Translations under genes and position numbers: made by a program
The notes under the pieces: generated by a model
What the model saw: only the letters and a program-made list of their open reading frames with translations
The model's database searches: none
What the model was told of the DNA's origin: nothing
In this document: positions 52,985 to 60,632 of the stretch, piece by piece
How positions within the stretch are numbered: position 1 is the first letter of the stretch
Layout of the letters: each line of letters begins with the position of its first letter
Origin: Candidatus Poribacteria bacterium
GTDB lineage: Bacteria > Poribacteria > WGA-4E > WGA-3G
Assembly (NCBI GenBank): GCA_022821495.1
Contig: JAJEDN010000079.1
Coordinates: forward strand, 1-64,000
Direction: 5' to 3'
DNA: 64,000 bases

Positions 52985-54508
52985 CTAACTCATCTCATAT
53001 CTCAGAAAAGACACATAAGCTACCATAAACAGAACAATATTCCATGCTAACAAGATCAGAATATCCACAGAAGCGCGGGAGAAACTTTCGGATAGTGAGA
53101 GCCGTTGATGTTCAAAAACGGGCAGATCTGTCAACTCCGCTGGCCCTTGGTCATTGGAAAACCACGCTCGAGAAGAAAACGCCTTTTTATCTTTCAAATA
53201 TTCTACAATCTCGCGCTTATAGGCTCTGGCATTTTGAATAAAATCGTTATAATGCTGGCGATCAGTCCCCGCAATCGCCCCGACAGCGAAGTGATATACC
53301 TCTGCGAAGGAGACGCGGGAAAAGGCATCTGCAAACTTCACATTCCGTTCTCGTTGTTCTGCAGGTTTATTGAGAATTTCCTCTGCTTTACCGGCATATT
53401 CAGCCCGTAGTTGTTCTTGATATCCCAAAATCTCTTGGAAAATGGAGGTATCCGCTCTACCAATACTGTTAACGGTATAATTCTCTATTAAAAAATAACC
53501 GCCAGACCAAGAGCTGCTCCGCGTCCCTGTTGGTGTTGTCTCAGGTTCCCAAGTAATTGACTTTGTTATATTTTCATAGCCCCTCTGTTTAAGGTAGGCA
53601 TCTCGCTCTTTTCCGAATTGGTTCCAGGCATCAGAGGCGGATTGGAGAAACATAGCTTCAGGTTTCGACTGATATGGCGGGAATTTCTCGACGGCAAACG
53701 TCACTACATTTGAATGAACGCTCGTCAGAAGCACCCAAATAAACATCGAAAGGATTAAGCTTGTTGCAGCTGTCTTCGTCCAGACGGACAAGAGCAATCC
53801 TAAAAGATACCATGTTGACACGTACAACAGCGAAACACCAAATATCAGTACAACATGTGCGATATCGTTTCCATCAAAAGCAGTGATACCAGAAGAAAGT
53901 GCCATTAGCAGTGCCACGATTAAACTCACCAAAACAATAGGCAACAGCGACAACATCCCACCGAGGTATTTTCCCAGCACTATCGTATCTCTGGGTATTG
54001 AATTAGATAATACGAGTTTCAAGGTGCCGTCTTCTCTCTCCCCTGAAATTGTATTGTAAGCAAATAGAATCGCTAACGCGCTGAGCACAATTTTGAAGAT
54101 GAAAACCACATCAACGGTCAGGAAAATCGTAAGGAAAGGATTGTCTGAACCGCGCTTCTGCGTTGGTGCCCCCCATATTGGGAAAGAGGGTTCAAAAATA
54201 GGTTTCGCCAATTCAACGGTGACGGTATTGGCACCCTCATTCTCCGTTCCCACATTAAAGATACTCAGAGGATTCGGTTTTCGGTGTGCTTTCGGTTTAA
54301 TTTTGGAATAGAGCTCCCATTCCCGCGCTTCTGTCTCTGCCTCCCGGACGGCGGTGTTATACCCCACCAAACGCTTCTCGTGATCATCCACCTGAACGAA
54401 AACCGCAACGGCGGTTGAAAGCAGGCACACGATAAACCCAATCATGAATCGGGAGGTCAATACGTTTGAAACGAATTCTCGCTGGATAACAAGCCAAAGC
54501 ATAACCAT
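52985..54508 (-). CDS. ABC-2 type permease, pair 1 member A
   Basis: 507 residues: LVIQREFVSNVLTSRFMIGF, an external loop with AEAREWELYSKIKPKAHRKPN, central TMs, SGEREDGTLKLVLSNSIPRDT and a final TM ending FLRYEMS. GAGGT precedes ATG 54508. Paired with member B downstream and preceded by a 42-residue membrane peptide. Similar to the permease at 59049-60539. No ATPase adjacent. Confidence 0.88.
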   Translation of the reverse strand: MVMLWLVIQREFVSNVLTSRFMIGFIVCLLSTAVAVFVQVDDHEKRLVGYNTAVREAETEAREWELYSKIKPKAHRKPNPLSIFNVGTENEGANTVTVELAKPIFEPSFPIWGAPTQKRGSDNPFLTIFLTVDVVFIFKIVLSALAILFAYNTISGEREDGTLKLVLSNSIPRDTIVLGKYLGGMLSLLPIVLVSLIVALLMALSSGITAFDGNDIAHVVLIFGVSLLYVSTWYLLGLLLSVWTKTAATSLILSMFIWVLLTSVHSNVVTFAVEKFPPYQSKPEAMFLQSASDAWNQFGKERDAYLKQRGYENITKSITWEPETTPTGTRSSSWSGGYFLIENYTVNSIGRADTSIFQEILGYQEQLRAEYAGKAEEILNKPAEQRERNVKFADAFSRVSFAEVYHFAVGAIAGTDRQHYNDFIQNARAYKREIVEYLKDKKAFSSRAWFSNDQGPAELTDLPVFEHQRLSLSESFSRASVDILILLAWNIVLFMVAYVSFLRYEMS

Positions 54509-54517
54509 AAACGCACC

Positions 54518-54646
54518 TCAATTTTCAGAATGCTGCCCTTGAAGTCCAACACAGCTAGCAGCACCAAGAACGAGTGCTATTCCGACAAGATAAACGAAGA
54601 TTTTCAGGTTGGAACTGAAGTTATCGCGCGTCCATATCTTTCTCAC
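54518..54646 (-). CDS. Small membrane protein or lipoprotein upstream of permease pair 1
   Basis: 42 residues from GTG 54646 (GGAAATCACC upstream): basic N-terminus (RKIWTRDNFSSNLK), one hydrophobic segment (IFVYLVGIALVLGAASC) and a short polar tail. AASC could be a weak lipobox. Nine bases separate it from the permease start. The frame is open further upstream to 54724. Small size keeps confidence low. Confidence 0.4.
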   Translation of the reverse strand: MRKIWTRDNFSSNLKIFVYLVGIALVLGAASCVGLQGQHSEN

Positions 54647-54765
54647 GGTGATTTCCGTCCTTGTGCATAGCACTTGTAAAACACAAGCGGAAAAATATGT
54701 GATAATATCAATACGCACAAACATGCATTGTTAAATTACCGCAGGTAGATTGGGAGGCTATAGCC

Positions 54766-55800
54766 TTAGTTTGCTTTTAGTCTACCCCAAGTCGTTTTTA
54801 AGGTTTGAGCCGACGGTGAAACACTATAAAAAGGATCGAACCAATCCGGACTCAAATTAGTTCCGTCGTCTGTCAATTGCGTTGCGTTGCGGCCATCCAG
54901 ATCAGATCTGAAGAGTTGGGGAAAGTTTCTCCGAGTGCTGAAAATAAATCCATTGCCATGTGCGGACCAAGCGGGATCAGAGCAATTATTTTTTTCATCG
55001 GTAACCTGACGAAGTCCTATACCATTGCTGTCTACAACGTAGATTGTCCCCTTCAAATATATAAGAAAACCTTGTCCATCAAACCTCGCGTCATGAAGTT
55101 TTGTAAACGCTATTTGGTTATCTCGCCGAGACCAAACCGGATCAGATATCCACGGCATATCCTTTAGGAGGAGCATCTTTCGGGAACGTCTCTGTAAGTC
55201 GAAAATACCTAGGGGTGTGTGTTTGAGACCACCCACTACATATACTATCTGTTTCCCATCAGGAGACCAACTCGGATCAAATCCTGCTGTCAATTCCTCA
55301 ACGGATTCTCCACTTACCGTCGCGACGCAAAGTGTAAGGTCAGTATAAGGGACAAATCGTAATCCGAATTGTTCAATTGCCTTTCCGGGATCCCCTTGTG
55401 CATAAGCAATCCGTTTGCCGTCAGGGGACCAATCAGGATTCCATCTATACTTGCTGTTTCCAAATACCTTCCGAACATTTGTGCCATCTGCATCCATTAC
55501 ATACAAATCGAAGATACCATCTCGATCTGAACTGAATAGGATCTGCTTTCCATTCGGCGACCAAACCGGGTCGTAATCGGCTGCAGGATGCTGGGTCAAA
55601 TTGATCTGTTCAGTGCCGTCAGTGTTCATGGCATAGATTTCGGCATTGTCGTCCCTCTTTGACATAAACACGATTTTCCCTTGTGCCCACACCACAGAAC
55701 CACTACTGAATATGAGTAATGCACTGATAGTGCAGCCGAGTATTAGAGATCTGATATAACTCACAACCTCCAAAGCGGGAGCAATAGACATGCGTTTCAT
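54766..55800 (-). CDS. Secreted PD40/TolB-like propeller protein with TTWGxLK tail
   Basis: 344 residues. Signal peptide includes ISALLIFSSGSVVWAQG. Propeller repeats start with VWSPNGKQILFSS, DWSPDGKRIAYAQ, SWSPDGKQIVYVV, VWSRRDNQIAFTK and AWSAHGNGFIFST. It ends AQTLKTTWGRLKAN, matching the tails of 15373-16026 and 16100-16765. AAGGAGAG precedes the ATG. It sits upstream of the small protein and permease pair 1 on the same strand. Confidence 0.88.
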   Translation of the reverse strand: MKRMSIAPALEVVSYIRSLILGCTISALLIFSSGSVVWAQGKIVFMSKRDDNAEIYAMNTDGTEQINLTQHPAADYDPVWSPNGKQILFSSDRDGIFDLYVMDADGTNVRKVFGNSKYRWNPDWSPDGKRIAYAQGDPGKAIEQFGLRFVPYTDLTLCVATVSGESVEELTAGFDPSWSPDGKQIVYVVGGLKHTPLGIFDLQRRSRKMLLLKDMPWISDPVWSRRDNQIAFTKLHDARFDGQGFLIYLKGTIYVVDSNGIGLRQVTDEKNNCSDPAWSAHGNGFIFSTRRNFPQLFRSDLDGRNATQLTDDGTNLSPDWFDPFYSVSPSAQTLKTTWGRLKAN

Positions 55801-55916
55801 AAAATGCTCTCCTTGTCTTGATTTTTGAATTTTATCTTATATTGTGCTAAAGGGAATACGATACGCAGATATAGTCTCTACCCAGAAATCCCTGTCTGCG
55901 TAAAACTTATGTAAAT

Positions 55917-56123
55917 TTACAACGATTGTTGTACACCGAAAAACTTAACTTCACGAATCGCAGTACCTTTGAGTTGAATCTCGACGCTTGCGTTTGGGTT
56001 TCGAGTAGAATTCTGTTTGTCTTCGATGCCGTCTGCGCTCAACCGTAGATAGAGAACTTCTCGCTGAATACTGAAGCGGACGGGTGTCAACCCTTCGATG
56101 TCTTGATGTTGCTTATCAGACAC
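55917..56123 (-). CDS. Short hypothetical protein or gene remnant
   Basis: 68 residues starting MSDKQHQDIEGLTPVRFSIQ and ending REVKFFGVQQSL. The middle (REVLYLRLSADGIEDKQNST) looks like ordinary beta-rich protein. No membrane segment and no family recognised. It may be the end of a decayed gene. Weak ribosome-site support. Confidence 0.35.
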   Translation of the reverse strand: MSDKQHQDIEGLTPVRFSIQREVLYLRLSADGIEDKQNSTRNPNASVEIQLKGTAIREVKFFGVQQSL

Positions 56124-56246
56124 CCAATCAAAGGCAATATCAAAACAAGATGGATCGTCGGTTGTCGTCTTATAATATTATGTCGCGCTTTAAAAGAAAA
56201 GGTTGCAATAAAATGCGTTGTTAGGCAATTTTTTCATTTGCGGTGC

Positions 56247-57134
56247 TTATTTCCTACCAGAATCAATAGATTTGATCTCATATTGTTTTAGTTCAAGACT
56301 CTTTTCCACTTTTAAAGCAGCGGATTTGCGGACAAATTTTACAATCCCGACGTTAGGTGCCAACCAAAGCGTTGTTAACTCTATACCAGCCTCATCGGGT
56401 GATGCTGATTGCGCCTCTCCCTCTTTCTCCGCTATTTTTGCCTCATCGCCCGCGTCCATCCAATACTCAATTTTCAAACAGTCTTCAAATGTCTCCGCGG
56501 GGGTCTTTACAGTCTCTTTGGCTGTCACCTTCCCTTTTTCGACTAAATCAATAGGAATAGCATTAACCTGATCGCCGCCCGGAATCTGAAAATCAGGACT
56601 TTGCATTTTCAACTTGAGCGTTATGGAGCCGCTGATCTGTGTTGCCATCCACGCTTTATCAAAAACAATAGGGGTTGGGAGAAGATAGAAATCGTCTTTC
56701 GCTTCGACCTTAATCTCGTAACTGAAATCAGCACTAACTCCGGGGGATGTCGAGATCCCTTGCTGTTTCTTGATATCCGCGTCCATTTCTTTACGGAGTT
56801 TCGCCTCAAACGCTTTTTTCACTTTATCACCAACAAAGAAGGCTATTCCGTCTTTACGGATTTGGTAAAAATTGGGATGAACGTAATGCTCGTAATCTGT
56901 CCAATCCTCCAAAGGAGGTTCATAACTGAAGGCGTGATACATCTCCCCGGCAATTTCTTTCCCCTCAACGACACGCCGCGTTAATTCGTTTCCATCCGGG
57001 TCTTCGTAAACCCAGTAACTTCCGAGTGTCTCTGGAAAGTATTGGATAGTTTCCGCTGCATCGCCTATCAACACTGCGCTGAGCCCAAAGACGAGTAAAA
57101 GCGTAAAAAAAAAGGTACGAAATCTTTTCAACAT
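56247..57134 (-). CDS. Secreted hypothetical protein, DUF3108-like
   Basis: 295 residues from ATG 57134 (GGGGGAA upstream). Signal peptide ends near GDAAE. The mature part (YFPETLGSYWVYEDPDGNEL, GIAFFVGDKVKKAFEAKLRK, TPAETFEDCLKIEYW, LWLAPNVGIVKFVRKSA) has the 'decent-size beta protein with YWxAPxVGIVK' pattern also seen in the first 260 residues of the M61-like protein at 60631. It is transcribed downstream of permease pair 2. Function unknown. Confidence 0.72.
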   Translation of the reverse strand: MLKRFRTFFFTLLLVFGLSAVLIGDAAETIQYFPETLGSYWVYEDPDGNELTRRVVEGKEIAGEMYHAFSYEPPLEDWTDYEHYVHPNFYQIRKDGIAFFVGDKVKKAFEAKLRKEMDADIKKQQGISTSPGVSADFSYEIKVEAKDDFYLLPTPIVFDKAWMATQISGSITLKLKMQSPDFQIPGGDQVNAIPIDLVEKGKVTAKETVKTPAETFEDCLKIEYWMDAGDEAKIAEKEGEAQSASPDEAGIELTTLWLAPNVGIVKFVRKSAALKVEKSLELKQYEIKSIDSGRK

Positions 57135-57297
57135 GAGTCGTTCCCCCAATTTTTGAGATTATAGTGAATTTTGTAATTAGTTATACATTCTTGCTGAAGA
57201 CCAATCCCCCTATGAAGAAATCCGCAGAAATACCGGATTTAGTCTGGGAATAGACTAAATCCATTCCTTGTATTACATTGCAAATACCCCCAGCAAA

Positions 57298-57324
57298 AAC
57301 ACCCCCCTTATCAGGGGGGAACTT
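57298..57324. repeat. CCCCCTTATCAGGGGG hairpin repeat, single copy
   Basis: ACACCCCCCTTATCAGGGGG with the usual core, in the gap downstream of the permease at 57344. Same family as 33496-33647 and 44753-44789. Confidence 0.65.
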
Positions 57325-57343
57325 AGATTGACACCTATGGTGT

Positions 57344-58870
57344 TCATACCTCCGAACGTATAAAGACAAGGAATGCCCCTGAAATAAATACGCCGAGTAG
57401 TAACACGAGTAACAGCAGGTCCAAAGTTGCGGTGTTGAACGTATCGCTAAAAGCGATCTTATCGTCAAATTTCGGGATTGCTTCACTCACAACGGGTTTC
57501 TGAGACATGCCCTTGGGAATGCCGATGAAGTGGCGACTTTGGATGTCTGCTCTATCGGTTTCGACGATGAATTGTCGAAATTGCTTTGTGTGCTGATGTA
57601 CATGTTCCAAGTATTGCAAGTGCCGATTAAAACCGGTGCCTGCCATTGATTCAAGGGCGTATTGGACAATCGCTGCGGGTGAAATCCGGGTTACCGATCT
57701 CGCGCGCTGCACCTGTGCGACTTGTGCATCCAAACGCTCGCGATTAAGGCGTTCTCGGGTTTCAACATCTCTACTGATGAGTTCTGCTTTGAGTGCCAAT
57801 TCCTCATCACCTTCTGTCTCCCAGGACCCTCTTAACTTTTCTGCTGCGGCCATGGCAGCTTCAGGTGACGTTTCATAAAGTTTCTGAAGTTCACTTAGAC
57901 TTGGGAGATTCGGGTTCTTTTTTTCTTTAATGGCGCGCATTCGGGCACCATAGTCGTCATTAATCTGCTTAAGGGCTGCTTTTCTTGCATCGCGAAATTG
58001 ATCCATTGTTTGGACGGGCGGCATCCACTTTGTGGAGAGGGTACCGAGGGTGGATGGCATAAAAATCACAGCAGCTACCCAAATCAATAAGAGCACAACG
58101 AGACTCACCCGCGGCTCTCGCGTGCCAGCGGAGACCATCAGCCCCAATCCAACGAAGATACCCGCGTAGCAGAAAGCGATCAGCAAGATCAACCCCAAAC
58201 GTCCCCAGTCGGCTGCACTCAGTTGCGTCCAACTATCGACGGAAATCACTGCTAAATTCAGCAGCACCGCAAAAATGAAAGGAATGAGTACGGTTATTAA
58301 GGTACCCAAGAATTTACCGATTAACAAGATGGGACGCGAAATCGGATTCGCAAGGCACAATCTCAAAGTTCCCTGTTCTCGCTCGCCAGAGAGCGCATCA
58401 AACGTGAAAAGGAGCGGAATAAACGAGAGCAGGTAAGTGATAATAAACACCCAATCTATTTTTGTTGCATAGGGACGAAGATCTGTCGCATCCGGGTTCA
58501 CGGTGCCGTACTTCAACCACCAGTTGCTTTTGACCTCACCCCCCTGACCGCTTGTAGACCAAGACTCCCCATTTGATATGTTTTTGGGCAAATAGGCATC
58601 CCCACCGTCTGCGATGAAGGAGAGCGAAGAGGGACGTTTGTTAAGGTCACCGGGTCCCTTTCGCGCCAGCGCATACAATTCCGTTCGGGATTTCAACTCG
58701 TTCGCGGATTTGGTAACTTTCTCGGAATAGTTCCGGACCCGCTTTGGATGCGTCCGAAGATGCACCGCAGCGTTGGTAACCATTAAAGCCGAAAGTATCA
58801 CAACTGTTAGAACAAAGCGCAGGCTGTTGATATGGTCAAAGAGTTCTCGTTTGATAATATGCCAAATCAT
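57344..58870 (-). CDS. ABC-2 type permease, pair 2 member B
   Basis: 508 residues from ATG 58870 (AAAGGAGAA upstream). Starts MIWHIIKRELFDHINSLRFV; cytoplasmic motif SGEREQGTLRLCLANPISRP; long Ala/Glu-rich periplasmic helix (about 280-400); last TM ending FIRSEV. Parallels the permease at 51492-52970 in order, size and motifs. A GGAAG repeat lies between it and member A. Confidence 0.88.
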   Translation of the reverse strand: MIWHIIKRELFDHINSLRFVLTVVILSALMVTNAAVHLRTHPKRVRNYSEKVTKSANELKSRTELYALARKGPGDLNKRPSSLSFIADGGDAYLPKNISNGESWSTSGQGGEVKSNWWLKYGTVNPDATDLRPYATKIDWVFIITYLLSFIPLLFTFDALSGEREQGTLRLCLANPISRPILLIGKFLGTLITVLIPFIFAVLLNLAVISVDSWTQLSAADWGRLGLILLIAFCYAGIFVGLGLMVSAGTREPRVSLVVLLLIWVAAVIFMPSTLGTLSTKWMPPVQTMDQFRDARKAALKQINDDYGARMRAIKEKKNPNLPSLSELQKLYETSPEAAMAAAEKLRGSWETEGDEELALKAELISRDVETRERLNRERLDAQVAQVQRARSVTRISPAAIVQYALESMAGTGFNRHLQYLEHVHQHTKQFRQFIVETDRADIQSRHFIGIPKGMSQKPVVSEAIPKFDDKIAFSDTFNTATLDLLLLVLLLGVFISGAFLVFIRSEV

Positions 58871-58946
58871 TGGGATTCTCCTTTGGAAGTTGCCTGCCCC
58901 GTTAAGCAAGTTTCAATATTAAGTTTACGTTTTTGATCCATAGGAC

Positions 58947-59018
58947 AATTGGAAGATTGGAAGTCGGGAGGATAACGAACACAGCGTTTCTTCCAACCTT
59001 CCTTTTTTCCATCCTTCC
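58947..59018. repeat. GGAAG-rich inverted repeat element
   Basis: ATTGGAAGATTGGAAGTCGG is mirrored by TTCTTCCAACCTTCC and CCATCCTTCC, forming an imperfect hairpin between two permease genes. Confidence 0.6.
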
Positions 59019-59048
59019 TCAAAACCTAAATATGTTTCTTAAAGTTGC

Positions 59049-60539
59049 TTAAACTTCAATTTTGATGAAAAACAGAAATGTCACCGTGAACAGCACCAGA
59101 TTGATAAGTAGCAGCAAAAGCAATCCGGGCAGTGCTCGCGTTGCGTTTTCCGAAGCATCCGTCCGCTTAAAACGGAACTGTGGCAAATCCCACCAGTCTA
59201 CTGCACCTTTGTCAGAGGCGAACCATTGCCGACTGCCGAACGCATCTTTATCGTGGAAATAGTCAATGACGGTACGCCGGTAACTTTGAACGGCTTGCAC
59301 AAAATCAAACATGCCCTCCAGATCAGTGCCGACCCAAGCAGAGGCTGTAAACGTATAGAGGCTTGCTGGACTGAGTTTCATGAGACGTTCATGCCATATC
59401 GCTCTCTGGAGGGAGGTGCTATCTAAAGTCTGTTTTCGGACTAAACCGATCTGTTCCGCAGAACGGAGGTACAAGGCACCCATAGTGGCATGATACTTTT
59501 GAACATGTGGCACTAACGGTTCTGATTGGTTTCCCAGCAATCTCATATTTATTCCATACCGTTTGCTGAAGTGCCTTCCTGACGAGAAACTATTACTTGA
59601 CTGAACATCCAAGTTAAATTTTTGAGGTTCACCTTCAAGCGGACTATTCGCCAAGAACACGCGTTCTTCTCTGTCAACCTCTTCCCATATCTGTTCAATC
59701 TGTTGATCTGCTGATGAATGTATTGCGCGCGTATCACTAACCGGAGTGATGGTAAATCGGCTCCAGTTTGGATAGACGAGTACCAAAGCTACCCACAAAA
59801 ACATACAGAGCATCAATGATGTAGCAGTCCGGCGCATTGTCGCCGAAATCAGTAATCCTATCAAGTAAAATACAGACAGGTAGATGCTCGTGGTCAAAAC
59901 TATTCCCCCGATCCGAAGAAAATCTTTTCCATCCAGCTGGATCGAGCTGGTGGTGGATAACAGAATCAGGACCATTAATAGGCTCATCAGCACAGGGATC
60001 AGCAGACAGGCCATTGCTCCTATATATTTCGCAAATAGAATGGCACCGCGTCGCACTGGATGGGAGATAACCAAGCGTAAGGTGCCGTTTTCCCAATCTC
60101 CTGCAATCGCATCGTAAGCGAAAAGCAGTGCCATCAAGCTCAAAACGACTTGAAAAATAAGGATGAGATCGATCTTTGAAAAAAGGTTGAGGAACGCGTT
60201 ATCGAGACTTCGCGCCGAGGCATCCGAAATCATCGGGACGGAGCCGTAATAAATTTCAAAGGTAGTGCCAAGCCGCTTATCCAATCCTGCACTAAAGAGG
60301 CTTAGCGGGTTCGGAGGGCGTTCAACGGACAGTTTTAGTGTTGAGTAGGTTTCCGCTTCCTGTGCCTTCTCACGATGCGCGTTTTCTTGCTGGTTATATT
60401 TCGCCAATCGACGCTCGTAATCTTCAAGGAGCACGACAGCATTCGCGACAACGAGCAGAAGCGTAATGATAACGGCAGCAAAAAACCGTGCACTCATCAG
60501 ATGGCTCAGAAGTTCTTGGCGGATAAGTGTTCGCAACAT
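59049..60539 (-). CDS. ABC-2 type permease, pair 2 member A
   Basis: 496 residues: MLRTLIRQELLSHLMSARFF, external loop (AQEAETYSTLKLSVERPPNP), AGDWENGTLRLVISHPVRRG, TM bundle and last TM ending FFIKIEV. AGGGGAT upstream of the ATG. The external-loop pattern (AETYSTLKLSVERPPNPLSL) corresponds to AREWELYSKIKPKAHRKPNP of the permease at 52985, supporting duplication of the whole pair. Confidence 0.88.
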   Translation of the reverse strand: MLRTLIRQELLSHLMSARFFAAVIITLLLVVANAVVLLEDYERRLAKYNQQENAHREKAQEAETYSTLKLSVERPPNPLSLFSAGLDKRLGTTFEIYYGSVPMISDASARSLDNAFLNLFSKIDLILIFQVVLSLMALLFAYDAIAGDWENGTLRLVISHPVRRGAILFAKYIGAMACLLIPVLMSLLMVLILLSTTSSIQLDGKDFLRIGGIVLTTSIYLSVFYLIGLLISATMRRTATSLMLCMFLWVALVLVYPNWSRFTITPVSDTRAIHSSADQQIEQIWEEVDREERVFLANSPLEGEPQKFNLDVQSSNSFSSGRHFSKRYGINMRLLGNQSEPLVPHVQKYHATMGALYLRSAEQIGLVRKQTLDSTSLQRAIWHERLMKLSPASLYTFTASAWVGTDLEGMFDFVQAVQSYRRTVIDYFHDKDAFGSRQWFASDKGAVDWWDLPQFRFKRTDASENATRALPGLLLLLLINLVLFTVTFLFFIKIEV

Positions 60540-60552
60540 AATATCCCCTAAA

Positions 60553-60632
60553 ATGGTTGTTGGTTGTTAGTTATTAGTTATTAGTTACAAGAGGTCTCTT
60601 AACTTATAACCAACAACTATTAACCATTAACT
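60553..60632. repeat. GTTATTAGTTA/AACTATTAACC inverted repeat
   Basis: TTGGTTGTTAGTTATTAGTT followed by AACTTATAACCAACAACTAT and TAACCATTAACTATT, an AT-rich imperfect palindrome downstream of the M61-like gene. Related to 18566-18722. Confidence 0.6.
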
